Part shown: positions 44,260-53,850 of the stretch, in pieces
How the letters are laid out: every line of letters starts with the position of its first letter
Numbering within the stretch: the first letter of the stretch is position 1
NCBI RefSeq assembly: GCF_010091945.1
Contig: NZ_WVIE01000005.1
Location: 62,001 to 126,000, forward strand
Reading direction: 5' to 3'
DNA length: 64,000 nt
From: Myxacorys almedinensis A
Lineage (GTDB): Bacteria > Cyanobacteriota > Cyanobacteriia > Leptolyngbyales > Leptolyngbyaceae
The notes under the pieces: model-generated
The model's database searches: none
Told to the model about the DNA's origin: nothing
The model's input: the letters and a program-made list of their open reading frames with translations, nothing else
Program-made: the position numbers and the translations under genes

Positions 44260-44490
44260 ATGAACGACTCTACTTACCCCTCTCCTGCTTCCCACGAGAA
44301 AGTCGAGGTCTCACTCCGGCTTGATCCGGATATACTGGAGCAGCTTCAGCACCTCACGAATGATCCAAGTAAGGTTGTTGAAGTCGCACTTCGGCAATGG
44401 TTACGCAACGAATCTCGACGGGATGAAGAATTCTCCCGGAGTTTGCCCCGTAATCCGCCTGTGCCTCCCCGAGGAGAGTGGAACGATTAG
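44260..44490 (+). CDS. Small ribbon-helix-helix-like protein
   Basis: The 76-aa product (MNDSTYPSPASHEKVEVSLR, then LDPDILEQLQHLTNDPSKVV) has a beta-strand VEVSLRL followed by two helices (ILEQLQHLTN; SKVVEVALRQWLRNES), the pattern of MetJ/Arc/CopG ribbon-helix-helix proteins. A Pro-rich tail follows. It lies 68 nt upstream of the histidine kinase gene and may be expressed with it. No toxin partner is adjacent. The start is chosen by composition; no clear Shine-Dalgarno is visible. Confidence 0.55.
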   Translation: MNDSTYPSPASHEKVEVSLRLDPDILEQLQHLTNDPSKVVEVALRQWLRNESRRDEEFSRSLPRNPPVPPRGEWND

Positions 44491-44558
44491 CAAAGGGTGT
44501 CGCCATTTTTTGCTGAGTCAGGTTCTATGGCTCTCTGCCTGCGCTTTCTGGCTGTCCA

Positions 44559-46346
44559 ATGGTCATGTCTGTGAACGCCTCAAACTCCGTCTCAAACAAT
44601 TCTGCTGCATTTGCTCAAGCTGTTTTGCCGTTGAATCATGCGATCCCCAGACTGGTAGGTGCAGAACTGATGATGATTCACGACGCTGCTGCAACGGTAG
44701 TGTCGTTTTATTGGCATGCCCATGAGGACGTGGTGGCACAGGAGATGAGTCCGGTTGCGATCGCGCAGTACATCAGCCAGATTCAGCACGTCCTTACCCA
44801 CCAGACCCCGCATCAGTTTCGCTGGTTGTTTCAGTGGGGTGAACAGACGCTGTTGTTTGATCTGGTGATGAGTCCGGTTCTGTTTCCGATCGGCTCTGCC
44901 ACACTGGTTGTGGTGACCGGAGAGCAGGTGCAATCGTTTGCAGGGTTGCAGGCTTCCTCCGTTTCCGATGGGCAGGACGTGCCGTTGGTGCAAAGCGATA
45001 TTTTATCCTCGAATCGATATCACCGGCTGCTCACCAAAATTGCCTGGAATGTCCGTCGGACGTTAGATTTATCAACGATCTGGCAGCAAACCGTGACGGG
45101 ACTCGGCAGCGCTCTTGGGGTCAGCCGCTGTATCTTGTGTCCTTACGAGGCACCCAGCCAAACGGTGCAGGTAGTGGCTGAGTATTGTCAGGAAAACCTG
45201 GAATCGTTACTAAATACGAAATTTTTGCTGAAGGATGAGCCGGATCTGAGCCAAGCCCTCGCTCGATTGCAGCCCATCCGTACCCTAGCCCCTACGCTAG
45301 ACGACTGTGCCCAGCCAGAGTGTGAAGAAGTTCTTCAGACGCGGTTAGCGGTTGCAACGCACTATTTAGAGCAGCCAAACGGTCTGATTATTGTGTATCA
45401 GTGCGATCGCGAGCGGCGATGGACCCAAGACGAAATTGAGTTTATGCAGGAATTGGCGGATCAGGTCGGCACTGCGATCGCCCATGCCACCTTGTTCACC
45501 GAAAGCCAAGCCCTCGCAACCGAGTTGCAGCGTGTTAACGCCGACTTACGCCAAAAACACCGCGAACTCGAAGAAGCCCGCCATCAAGCTGAAGCGGCTT
45601 CTCACCTCAAGAGCGAGTTTCTGGCAAACACCTCTCATGAACTGCGAACGCCGCTGAATGGCATGATTGGCTTTCTCAAGCTGATTCTAGACGGCATGGC
45701 AGAAGATCCTGAAGAGCAGCGAGAATTTCTCGAAGAAGCCCATCGATCGGCAATGCATCTGCTAGATGTGATCAGCGATGTGCTGGATATTGCCAAAATC
45801 GAAGCTGGCAAAATGCAGATCGAACTGAGTCCCGTTACCCTTGATGAAGTGCTGACTCAGCTAGAAAATATGACCCAAACTCAAATCCGTCAAAAATTTT
45901 TGAGTCTAGAAATTCAGCAACCCCCAACTCATGATGAAATTATTCTGTACGGTAACTATCAGCGTCTTCTGCAAGTCTTGCTAAACTTGGTCGGAAATGC
46001 CATCAAGTTCACCCACGAAGGGGGGATCACTATCAGTGCAGAGGTGATTAAAAAACGGGTAGTCGTCCAAAATCAGGATCTTCCGGGCTTGGTGAAAATT
46101 CGAGTTGCCGATACCGGAATCGGGGTTTCTCTCGACAAGCAAGACAAATTATTTCAGTCATTTAGCCAGGTAGACGGCTCCATGACCCGGCAGTATGGCG
46201 GCACCGGACTTGGTCTTGCGATTTCTCAAAAGCTAGTCGAAGCGATGGGCGGCGTCGTCAACTTCTATAGCATGGGCGAAGGGTTAGGTTCGACGGTCAC
46301 CTTTACAATTCCGCTCTACCAAGAACCCGTCATGATTACGACCTAA
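44559..46346 (+). CDS. GAF-domain sensor histidine kinase
   Basis: The 595-aa cytoplasmic kinase has an N-terminal sensory part resembling DICT-type domains (LMMIHDAAATVVSFYWHAHE; VALAQYISQIQH-like), a GAF domain at about residues 160-310, a HisKA dimerisation domain with the phospho-acceptor His360 in NTSHELRTPLNGMIGFLKL, and a HATPase domain (N box NLVGNAIKFTHEGG, G1 ADTGIGV, G2 YGGTGLGLAISQKLVEAMGG). No transmembrane segment is present. The GAF domain lacks the bilin-binding cysteine motif of phytochromes. No response regulator is adjacent, so its partner and signal are unknown. Confidence 0.88.
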   Translation: MVMSVNASNSVSNNSAAFAQAVLPLNHAIPRLVGAELMMIHDAAATVVSFYWHAHEDVVAQEMSPVAIAQYISQIQHVLTHQTPHQFRWLFQWGEQTLLFDLVMSPVLFPIGSATLVVVTGEQVQSFAGLQASSVSDGQDVPLVQSDILSSNRYHRLLTKIAWNVRRTLDLSTIWQQTVTGLGSALGVSRCILCPYEAPSQTVQVVAEYCQENLESLLNTKFLLKDEPDLSQALARLQPIRTLAPTLDDCAQPECEEVLQTRLAVATHYLEQPNGLIIVYQCDRERRWTQDEIEFMQELADQVGTAIAHATLFTESQALATELQRVNADLRQKHRELEEARHQAEAASHLKSEFLANTSHELRTPLNGMIGFLKLILDGMAEDPEEQREFLEEAHRSAMHLLDVISDVLDIAKIEAGKMQIELSPVTLDEVLTQLENMTQTQIRQKFLSLEIQQPPTHDEIILYGNYQRLLQVLLNLVGNAIKFTHEGGITISAEVIKKRVVVQNQDLPGLVKIRVADTGIGVSLDKQDKLFQSFSQVDGSMTRQYGGTGLGLAISQKLVEAMGGVVNFYSMGEGLGSTVTFTIPLYQEPVMITT

Positions 46347-46399
46347 ACGATTTGTCGCGAAACTCTTTAAACTAGGAGAGTAGACCAAGGAGAGATCCT

Positions 46400-47056
46400 A
46401 TGACTGAAAAAGACGCTCGTGACCTATTTCGTGCTGCTTACGAAAACCGCTACACCTGGGACAGCAATTTTCCGGGCTATAGCGCTGATGTTACCTATCA
46501 AAATGGGGATCAGACCTATACGGCAACGGCTCGCATTCATGCTGACTGCACGTTTGAGGTGAGCGGCATTGACGATGAAGACGCCAAGAAAGCGATCGAG
46601 GGGCAAGTTTGGGAAACGGCGATTCACCGCGTCCGGCGATCGTTTGAGGAAACCCACGGCAAAAATATCTTTACCTTGGGCGACACCGACGAAAACGGAG
46701 CCGTTGAGGTGTTTGTGAAAGGCAAGTCGATGGGCGATCGCTACAAAGTTCGTAATAACGAAGTCAGCTTGGTGCATCGCCATATTCGTAATGTTGTGGT
46801 CACCATCCACACCTATAGCAGCCACGATACGGGCAGCGGATATTTGTCCCATCGCTATGATTCGGTGTATAGCGATCCTGAAACGGGCGAACTTAAAGGC
46901 GGCAAGAGCGACTTTGAAGACACCTACGAGAAAATTGGCGACTACTATGTTCTCACCAACCGCGTCATTCAGACCGAAGACAACGGCAAGATCAGCACTC
47001 AAACCTTTGGTTTTTCAAATATTGCCATGCTCAAACCTGAGACGGTTCCTGCCTAA
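46400..47056 (+). CDS. DUF3386 domain protein
   Basis: The 218-aa protein matches a cyanobacterial/plant DUF3386 family: MTEKDARDLFRAAYENRYTW, NFPGYSADVTYQNGDQTYTA, and VRNNEVSLVHRHIRNVVVTI with TYSSHDTGSGYLSHRYDSVY. The family is soluble and of unknown function. It is 50 nt downstream of the kinase and preceded by AGGAGAG and AGGAGAGATC, good ribosome binding sites. Any functional link to the kinase is inference. Confidence 0.8.
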   Translation: MTEKDARDLFRAAYENRYTWDSNFPGYSADVTYQNGDQTYTATARIHADCTFEVSGIDDEDAKKAIEGQVWETAIHRVRRSFEETHGKNIFTLGDTDENGAVEVFVKGKSMGDRYKVRNNEVSLVHRHIRNVVVTIHTYSSHDTGSGYLSHRYDSVYSDPETGELKGGKSDFEDTYEKIGDYYVLTNRVIQTEDNGKISTQTFGFSNIAMLKPETVPA

Positions 47057-47144
47057 CCCTAATTGTCGCGCACCCAAGGCTGTTCTTCATAACTAGCCTA
47101 ATCTCAAGCTAGGATCAAACTAACTCCACCTCGTAAGGTAAATT

Positions 47145-47387
47145 ATGTCTCAAGCATTGGCACTGACGACCGAAAACGTCGAAACCGTTCTTGACGAAAT
47201 GCGCCCTTATCTAATGGCAGATGGCGGCAATGTCGAACTCGTTGAGCTAGATGGACCGATCGTAAAGTTACGGCTTCAAGGGGCGTGTGGCGCTTGCCCA
47301 AGCTCTACCATGACCCTCAGAATGGGGCTTGAGCGCCGCTTGCGCGAAATGATTCCCGAAATTGCTGAAGTTGAGCAGGTGATGTAG
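47145..47387 (+). CDS. NifU-family iron-sulfur scaffold protein
   Basis: The 80-aa protein is a stand-alone NifU C-terminal domain: [40 protein letters not shown] and the [10 protein letters not shown] motif with the CxxC that holds a Fe-S cluster between two subunits. It is the cyanobacterial/plastid NFU type used for assembling Fe-S clusters, including those of photosystem I. Length and sequence are standard. Confidence 0.92.
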   Translation: MSQALALTTENVETVLDEMRPYLMADGGNVELVELDGPIVKLRLQGACGACPSSTMTLRMGLERRLREMIPEIAEVEQVM

Positions 47388-47512
47388 GGAAGGATACGGT
47401 GTAGGGTATGGGGGGATAAGTGTAGAGGAAACGGTACGCTCAGCAAAGACACCTGTTTCCCTACAAGCACAGCTTAAGTGCGAATCCCCTACCCCCTACC
47501 CCATTTCCATCT

Positions 47513-49747
47513 ATGGCTCATCCTCTCTACGTCGCCTTTATCTGGCATCAGCATCAGCCGCTTTACAAGAGCCGGAGCAACTCTTCTGCCCCAGGCGGAC
47601 AATATCGCTTGCCTTGGGTTCGGCTGCACGGCACGAAAGATTATTTGGATTTGGTGCTGCTGTTAGAGCGCTATCCAAATCTGCATCAGACGGTAAATTT
47701 AGTGCCATCGCTGATCCTACAGATTGAGGATTATGTCGCGGGGACGGCGCTAGATCCCTATTTGACTGCAACCTTGACTCCGGTAGAACAACTGAGTCTG
47801 GGGCAAAAAGAATTTATTGCAGAGCATTTCTTTGACGCGAATCATCACACATTAATCGATCCTCATCCGCGCTATGCAGACCTGTATCGACAGCAGCAGG
47901 AGCATGGGCGGACGTGGTGCATCGAAAACTGGAGCTTGCAAGATTATAGCGATCTGTTGGCGTGGCATAACTTAGCGTGGATCGATCCCTTATTTTGGGA
48001 TGACCCAGAAATTGCTACTTGGCTAGACCAAGGAAAAGGATTTACGTTGAGCGATCGCCAGCGCATTATTGCCAAACATCGCGAGATTCTCAGTCGGATC
48101 ATTCCCCAACATCGCAAAATGCAGGAAGCGGGACAACTTGAGGTGACGACCACGCCCTACACCCATCCCATCTTGCCGTTGTTGGCTGACACCAATGCTG
48201 GGCGCGTTGCCGTGCCCCAGATGGCGCTACCACAGCAGCGATTCCAGTATGCCGAAGACATCAGCCGCCACCTTGAGAAAGCGTGGGGCATGTATAAAGA
48301 TCGGTTTGGCTGCGCGCCCCGTGGGTTATGGCCTTCGGAGCAGTCGGTGAGTCCAGAAATTTTACCGGAGGTTGCAAAGCAAGGGTTTCGGTGGCTCTGT
48401 TCGGATGAAGCGGTGTTGGGCTGGACGCTAAAGCATTTCTTTAACCGAGATGAGCGCGGTACGGTTTACGATCCGCAGAAGCTTTACCGCCCGTATCGCC
48501 TAGAGACGCCTGCGGGGAATTTGTCGATCGTCTTTCGAGATCACCGTTTGTCGGACTTGATTGGCTTTACCTATAGCGCCATGGAGCCAAAGCGAGCGGC
48601 GACCGATTTGATCGGGCAGCTAGAAGCGATCGCACGGTCTCTAAAATCTGGGAGCAGCAGCTTAGACAAACCGTGGCTAGTCACGATCGCCTTAGATGGC
48701 GAAAATTGCTGGGAGTTTTATCCCCAAGACGGCAAGCCCTTTTTAGAGACGCTCTATCAAACCCTCAACGACGATCCAGATATCAAACTGGTCACAGTTT
48801 CAGAATTTGTCGAGCAGTTTCCACCCACCGAAACGCTGCCTGCTCAACAGCTTCATAGCGGCTCTTGGGTCGATGGCAGTTTCACAACTTGGATTGGCGA
48901 CCCGGCTAAAAATCGCGCGTGGGATTTGCTCACGGCGGCGCGGCAAACCTTGGCAAACCATCCCGAAGCGACCGAAGACACGAACCCGGAAGCGTGGGAA
49001 GCCCTCTATGCCGCAGAAGGCTCGGATTGGTTTTGGTGGTTTGGTGAGGGGCATTCGTCTAACCAAGACGCGATGTTTGATCAACTTTTCCGAGAACATT
49101 TAGCAGCGCTGTATCAAGCCCTAAATGAGCCAATTCCAGACGAGGTTCGTCGCCCGGTAGAGATTCATACGTCGCGGGGCGACCATCCGCCAGAAGGCTT
49201 TATTCATCCCGTGATCAATGGGCAGGGAGATGAGCAAGATTGGGATAAAGCCGGACGCATCGAAATTGGCGGCGCACGGGGCACAATGCACCGCAGCAGC
49301 CCAATTCAACGTCTGTGGTATGGCGTCGATCACCTGAATTTCTACCTCCGGCTAGACTTTCAAACCGGAGCACAGCCCGGAAAAGAAATTCCACCAGAAC
49401 TGAATCTGCTGTGGTTCTATGCAGATAAAACCATGCACAATAGCGCTATTCCTCTGATCGATTTGCCCAATGAAGCGCCGTTAAACTATCAGTTTCATCA
49501 TCACCTTGGCGTCAATTTGTTAACGCAAACGATCTGGCTGCAAGAAGCTGGAGAGCACTTTGGCTGGCAGTCTCGTGCGACTCGCGCTCAGGTAGGGGTG
49601 GGTAGCTGTGTCGAAATCAGTGTGCCATGGGCAGATCTGCAAATTCCGCCTGATTCTTCGCTGAGAATTACGGTGGTGCTTTCTGAGGGGGGACGCTACC
49701 GAGAATATCTGCCGGAGAATGCGCTCGTGCCGATTTCGGTTCCTTAA
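47513..49747 (+). CDS. Glycoside hydrolase family 57 protein
   Basis: The 744-aa protein has an N-terminal GH57 catalytic region beginning MAHPLYVAFIWHQHQPLYKS, with the LHGTKDYLDLVLLLERYPNL and VNLVPSLILQIEDY motifs, then the APRGLWPSEQSVSPEILPEV motif (near residue 270, GH57 nucleophile region) and TIALDGENCWEFYPQDGKPF. The C-terminal third is beta-rich (FYLRLDFQTGAQPGK). GH57 enzymes act on alpha-1,4 or 1,6 glucans; in cyanobacteria they belong to glycogen metabolism, but the exact activity cannot be assigned. Confidence 0.88.
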   Translation: MAHPLYVAFIWHQHQPLYKSRSNSSAPGGQYRLPWVRLHGTKDYLDLVLLLERYPNLHQTVNLVPSLILQIEDYVAGTALDPYLTATLTPVEQLSLGQKEFIAEHFFDANHHTLIDPHPRYADLYRQQQEHGRTWCIENWSLQDYSDLLAWHNLAWIDPLFWDDPEIATWLDQGKGFTLSDRQRIIAKHREILSRIIPQHRKMQEAGQLEVTTTPYTHPILPLLADTNAGRVAVPQMALPQQRFQYAEDISRHLEKAWGMYKDRFGCAPRGLWPSEQSVSPEILPEVAKQGFRWLCSDEAVLGWTLKHFFNRDERGTVYDPQKLYRPYRLETPAGNLSIVFRDHRLSDLIGFTYSAMEPKRAATDLIGQLEAIARSLKSGSSSLDKPWLVTIALDGENCWEFYPQDGKPFLETLYQTLNDDPDIKLVTVSEFVEQFPPTETLPAQQLHSGSWVDGSFTTWIGDPAKNRAWDLLTAARQTLANHPEATEDTNPEAWEALYAAEGSDWFWWFGEGHSSNQDAMFDQLFREHLAALYQALNEPIPDEVRRPVEIHTSRGDHPPEGFIHPVINGQGDEQDWDKAGRIEIGGARGTMHRSSPIQRLWYGVDHLNFYLRLDFQTGAQPGKEIPPELNLLWFYADKTMHNSAIPLIDLPNEAPLNYQFHHHLGVNLLTQTIWLQEAGEHFGWQSRATRAQVGVGSCVEISVPWADLQIPPDSSLRITVVLSEGGRYREYLPENALVPISVP

Positions 49748-49901
49748 GAGATGTTGAGAGATGCAATGGGGCTTGGTAGGGCTACGAAAATGTCCTAGCT
49801 TTGCTAAGCCTGCGCCCAACTTCAGCTTTTATTTTCGGCTCACACGCTATCCTGATTTATGGGTAAATTGCCTGACGCTGTTTAATCTTGGGATACCTCT
49901 C

Positions 49902-51179
49902 GTGCTTGACCTAAAGCTGATCCGCGAAAATCCAGACCTTGTTCAAGAAAAACTTAACCATCGGGGTGATGGGTATGACATAGGCGCGATCGCGGCTCTT
50001 GACCAACAACGGCGTGAGCTAGAAGCAGCGCGATCGCACCTGCAAGCCCGGAGCAACGAGATCGGAAAACTGGTAGGGCAACGGATCAAAGAAAGGGCTG
50101 ATCCAAACGGCGTAGAGGTGCAGGCACTGCGAGATGAAGGCACACAGCTTAAAGCCAAGTTGACTGAGTTAGAACCGGCTGAAAAAGAGCTTGATGCTCA
50201 GATCAAGGCGCTGTTGCTAACCCTGCCCAATTTGCCGAGCGATTCTACGCCGGTTGGCAAAGACGAAACCGAAAATGTCGAGGTGCGGCGATGGGGCGAT
50301 GAGTATAAGAGCGCGATCGCACCCTTGCCCCACTATGAAATTGCCGAAAAGCTGGGAATTTTGAGCAGCGATCGCGCTACGAAGATCGCCCAAACCCGGT
50401 TTGTCGTGCTGATGGGGGCAGGAGCGGCGCTAGAGCGGGCGTTGATTCAGTTTATGCTCGATCGGCAAATCGCGGCAGGGTATCTAGAAGTGCTGCCTCC
50501 GTTGTTAGTCAACACGCGATCGCTCACCGCAACAGGTCAGCTTCCCAAATTTGCAGAAGAAAGCTTCAAATGTGCTGAAGATGATTTGTGGCTCACCCCA
50601 ACCGCAGAAGTTCCGGTGACCAATCTCTACCGCGATGAAATTATTCCAGCCGACCTGCTGCCGATTCACCACTGTTCCTACACTCCGTGTTTTCGGCGAG
50701 AAGCTGGAAGCTATGGGCGAGACACTCGCGGTTTAATCCGGTTGCACCAGTTTAATAAAGTGGAATTAGTCAAACTGGTTGCTCCAGAAACCTCAAAACA
50801 GGAGCATGAATTGCTGGTTCTGAATGCAGAGGCGATTTTGCAAGCCTTGAAGCTTCCTTATCGCACGATCGAACTGTGCACCGGAGATTTAGGGTTTGGG
50901 GCAGCGAAGTGCTACGACCTCGAAGTGTGGTTGCCATCTGCGGGAACCTATCGCGAGATTTCAAGCTGCTCAAATTTTATGGATTTTCAAGCGCGGCGTG
51001 GCAACATTCGGTTTAAGGCAGCAGGGCAAAAAGGAACGCAATTTGTCCATACGCTCAACGGATCAGGATTAGCAGTGGGTCGAACCATGGCAGCCGTCTT
51101 GGAGAATTATCAGCAAGCAGATGGAACAGTGCAGATTCCAGAAGTCCTGCGATCGTACCTCGGACGCGATATTCTCTGA
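49902..51179 (+). CDS. serS: Seryl-tRNA synthetase
   Basis: The 425-aa class II synthetase begins at GTG with [20 protein letters not shown] and an N-terminal coiled coil (EARRSHLQ-like helices, about residues 25-105) that contacts tRNA-Ser. The catalytic motifs follow: motif 2 [20 protein letters not shown] and motif 3 [20 protein letters not shown]. The GTG at 49902 is chosen because family members start with LDLKLIRE; the upstream frame (from 49761) lacks conservation. Confidence 0.93.
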   Translation: MLDLKLIRENPDLVQEKLNHRGDGYDIGAIAALDQQRRELEAARSHLQARSNEIGKLVGQRIKERADPNGVEVQALRDEGTQLKAKLTELEPAEKELDAQIKALLLTLPNLPSDSTPVGKDETENVEVRRWGDEYKSAIAPLPHYEIAEKLGILSSDRATKIAQTRFVVLMGAGAALERALIQFMLDRQIAAGYLEVLPPLLVNTRSLTATGQLPKFAEESFKCAEDDLWLTPTAEVPVTNLYRDEIIPADLLPIHHCSYTPCFRREAGSYGRDTRGLIRLHQFNKVELVKLVAPETSKQEHELLVLNAEAILQALKLPYRTIELCTGDLGFGAAKCYDLEVWLPSAGTYREISSCSNFMDFQARRGNIRFKAAGQKGTQFVHTLNGSGLAVGRTMAAVLENYQQADGTVQIPEVLRSYLGRDIL

Positions 51180-51385
51180 CTAAACCGCTCCAGATCCACA
51201 CACCGCTAGAAAAATTAGCTCTATCGCAGAAGGGGTTGAACTAACTGATCAAATTTTGGCATCATAGGGCGTTTTCGTGAAGTGCGAAAAGCGCGCGTTA
51301 CCTGACAAACCCATTGATAGATTGGAACTGAGCTTCCGATCAAAGGTCAGGTAGAGTGATTCAATTGTGCAATAGAGGTTAGTCT

Positions 51386-52969
51386 ATGACTCGTAAAAAA
51401 ACTTCGATTAGCTTGGCTTTACCACTTGATTCTAAACCAGCATTAAACAGCAACATTGTTTTCGCAAACTTACTAACTTTGGCATTTCTTTTGCTAGGGT
51501 TAGTCGGCATTCTAAATCACGAAATGTGGCGAGATGAGCTACAAGCCTGGATGATTTCTAGGGATAGCGCCTCTATCATCAATCTATTCAAAAATTTGCA
51601 ATATGAAGGGCATCCTGGATTATGGCATTTGTGCTTATATTTTCTTGCCAAATTAACTCCTGATCCAGTTGTTATGCAGCTTTTTAGCATAACTCTCGCA
51701 ACCATCTCTACCTACCTTTTTGCCAGATTTTCGCCTTTTACTCGCTTACAGAAAACATTATTTATATTCAGTTACTTCGCTTTCTATGAATACGCAATTA
51801 TTAGCAGAAGTTATGGACTCGGAGTGCTCCTTACGTTTAGTTTTTGCGCTCTTTTTACAAGCCGTTATAGAAAAAATATATTACTCTTATCGATAATTAT
51901 TGCATTGTTAGCAAATACCAGTCTTTATGGGTTAGCGATCGCAGCCTCGCTTCAACTGTTTCTTTTACTTGAAAAATCTTCAGATGATAATGTTACTTCT
52001 CTACCTAATAACAAACTAAAACTAATTAGCTTGTTGATTGTTAGTTTAGGCATTGGGCTGGCTCTTTTTCAGGCTTTCCCTCCTCAAGATAGTACTATTC
52101 CACAAGATTTTGTGGGCAATAAACGGTCTGAAATTGGGAAGTTGGCAGCCGCTATATCAACTGTATGGAGAAGCTACATTCCGCTACCAAATATTTTTAT
52201 CTACGAGTTTTGGAACACTAATATTATAGATTTATCAGGTCATCTAGTAAAAGTATCTATTATTTTTTCTATCGGTTTATTGGTATTCTCAATCAAAATT
52301 GTTGCTCAAAAAATATCTATTCTTGCGCCTTACCTTTTCGGTGTCGCTGGAATTCTTACATTAAATTATCTCAATTTCAACCTTGCGATTAGGCATTTTG
52401 GTCATCTGTTCATTTTGTTTATTGCCTATCTATGGCTGTCATACTTTCATAGGCAATCGGCTTTAAGCACTCGACCAAATGAAGCACAATCTCATCAAAT
52501 CAATCGCTTGAGAGAAACGGTTTATTCATCAATTTTTACGCTGATTTTAGCGGTGCATTGCATTAGCGGTATCTACTCATTTGGTAGAGATCTGATGCAT
52601 CCATTTTCCTCAGGTGAAGAAGCTTCAAATTTTATCAGGCACCATCAAATGACTGACATAGCGATGGTTGGTAGCCAAGACTATGTGGCATCTACTCTAT
52701 CTGGATTGCTTAATAGAGAGATTTACTATCTAGAAAGTGGCGAGTTTGGTAGCTTTATCAAGTGGAACGCCTACAGAACAAACGTAAAAAGTGAAACAAT
52801 TTTTGAGAGAGCCAATACATTACTAATGCAAAGTAATATGACAGAGGTTTTGCTGATCTCAAGCCAATTACTTAGTGATTACAAGCCAAGTCTAAAGGTT
52901 AAGCATTTAGCAAGTTTTGATAGGAGTATATCCAAGGAAAACTTTTATCTGTACTTGCTACAAAAATAG
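51386..52969 (+). CDS. Polytopic membrane protein, glycosyltransferase 39-like
   Basis: The 527-aa protein has about ten hydrophobic helices and an early lumen-side motif HEMWRDELQAWMISRDS, then YEGHPGLWHLCLYFLAKLTP. The D/E pair in the first loop after TM1 is typical of GT-C/ArnT/GT39-type glycosyltransferases using polyprenyl-phosphate sugars. The C-terminal part is soluble (SGEEASNFIRHHQMTDIAMV). Composition is AT-rich with many ATA/AGA codons, unlike its neighbours, suggesting transfer or a rarely expressed gene. Its acceptor is unknown. Confidence 0.65.
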   Translation: MTRKKTSISLALPLDSKPALNSNIVFANLLTLAFLLLGLVGILNHEMWRDELQAWMISRDSASIINLFKNLQYEGHPGLWHLCLYFLAKLTPDPVVMQLFSITLATISTYLFARFSPFTRLQKTLFIFSYFAFYEYAIISRSYGLGVLLTFSFCALFTSRYRKNILLLSIIIALLANTSLYGLAIAASLQLFLLLEKSSDDNVTSLPNNKLKLISLLIVSLGIGLALFQAFPPQDSTIPQDFVGNKRSEIGKLAAAISTVWRSYIPLPNIFIYEFWNTNIIDLSGHLVKVSIIFSIGLLVFSIKIVAQKISILAPYLFGVAGILTLNYLNFNLAIRHFGHLFILFIAYLWLSYFHRQSALSTRPNEAQSHQINRLRETVYSSIFTLILAVHCISGIYSFGRDLMHPFSSGEEASNFIRHHQMTDIAMVGSQDYVASTLSGLLNREIYYLESGEFGSFIKWNAYRTNVKSETIFERANTLLMQSNMTEVLLISSQLLSDYKPSLKVKHLASFDRSISKENFYLYLLQK

Positions 52970-53264
52970 GAGCGGTGTAAAAGCAGTCTTGTTTCTCAAT
53001 ATTCTCAATATTTTTATGAGTGGAGATTCTTATGAGTGCGGTAATAGAGCCAAACCTCTACTTAACTCGACTTAAATTCCATGATGAGAGCCGCTAGAAA
53101 TTGGCTAAGTAGTGCTCTGCAAATCGAAATTTGTTTCGCAACCTTCTGTAGCAATCGCCGCTGTGAGCCAATGATGTGGTCAAATGAAAATTGCAATTGC
53201 TTTTAGACAGCGCGATCGCATCAACCTGCTGTGAGGCGTCTTGCAGTTAACAGGAGACCGAACC

Positions 53265-53840
53265 TTGCAGAAACTACTTCGTCTCTCTAGAGCGATCGAT
53301 CAGATCACCGAAAAAATTGGGCAGTTTGCGTTGTGGCTCGTCCTTTTGATGGTTGGGGTAGGCGTTTGGAACGTAGTCGGTCGGTATATCGGCAAAGCGA
53401 TCGGGCAAAACCTGACATCCAACGCGCTGATCGAAGGGCAGTGGTATATCTTCGATCTGGTGTTTTTGCTGGGGGCAGCCTATGCCCTCAAACACGATGA
53501 ACATGTGCGGGTCGATGTTTTTTACGGTCGGTGGAATCGTAAATGGAAAGCGATCGCGAATCTGATCGGCACGATTTTCTTTCTGATTCCGTTTAGTTTG
53601 CTGGTGATTTATGTCTCGTGGGATGCGATCGCGCAGTCGTGGATCACCCGCGAAGTGTCCCCCGATCCCGGTGGTCTGGCGCGTTACCCGATCAAAACCA
53701 TGATTATCGTAAGCTTTGCGCTTTTGATCATCCAAGGAATTTCTGAAATTATCAAAAACTGGGCGATTTACACAGATCGAATGCCGTTCAAAAGCGATCT
53801 TTCGGTTGGCAGCGCCGATCACCACGAACTAGAAGGATAG
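53265..53840 (+). CDS. dctQ: TRAP transporter small permease (DctQ)
   Basis: The 191-aa protein has four transmembrane helices (first about QFALWLVLLMVGVGVWNVVG) and the DctQ family motif DLVFLLGAAYALKHDEHVRV with DVFYGRWNRKWK. It is the small membrane subunit of a TRAP secondary uptake system. The TTG at 53265 is preferred because AGGAG lies at 53252-53256, 8 nt upstream; a TTG at 53241 is an alternative. It is followed after 10 nt by the large permease gene. Confidence 0.9.
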   Translation: MQKLLRLSRAIDQITEKIGQFALWLVLLMVGVGVWNVVGRYIGKAIGQNLTSNALIEGQWYIFDLVFLLGAAYALKHDEHVRVDVFYGRWNRKWKAIANLIGTIFFLIPFSLLVIYVSWDAIAQSWITREVSPDPGGLARYPIKTMIIVSFALLIIQGISEIIKNWAIYTDRMPFKSDLSVGSADHHELEG

Positions 53841-53850
53841 GAAGGTCGGC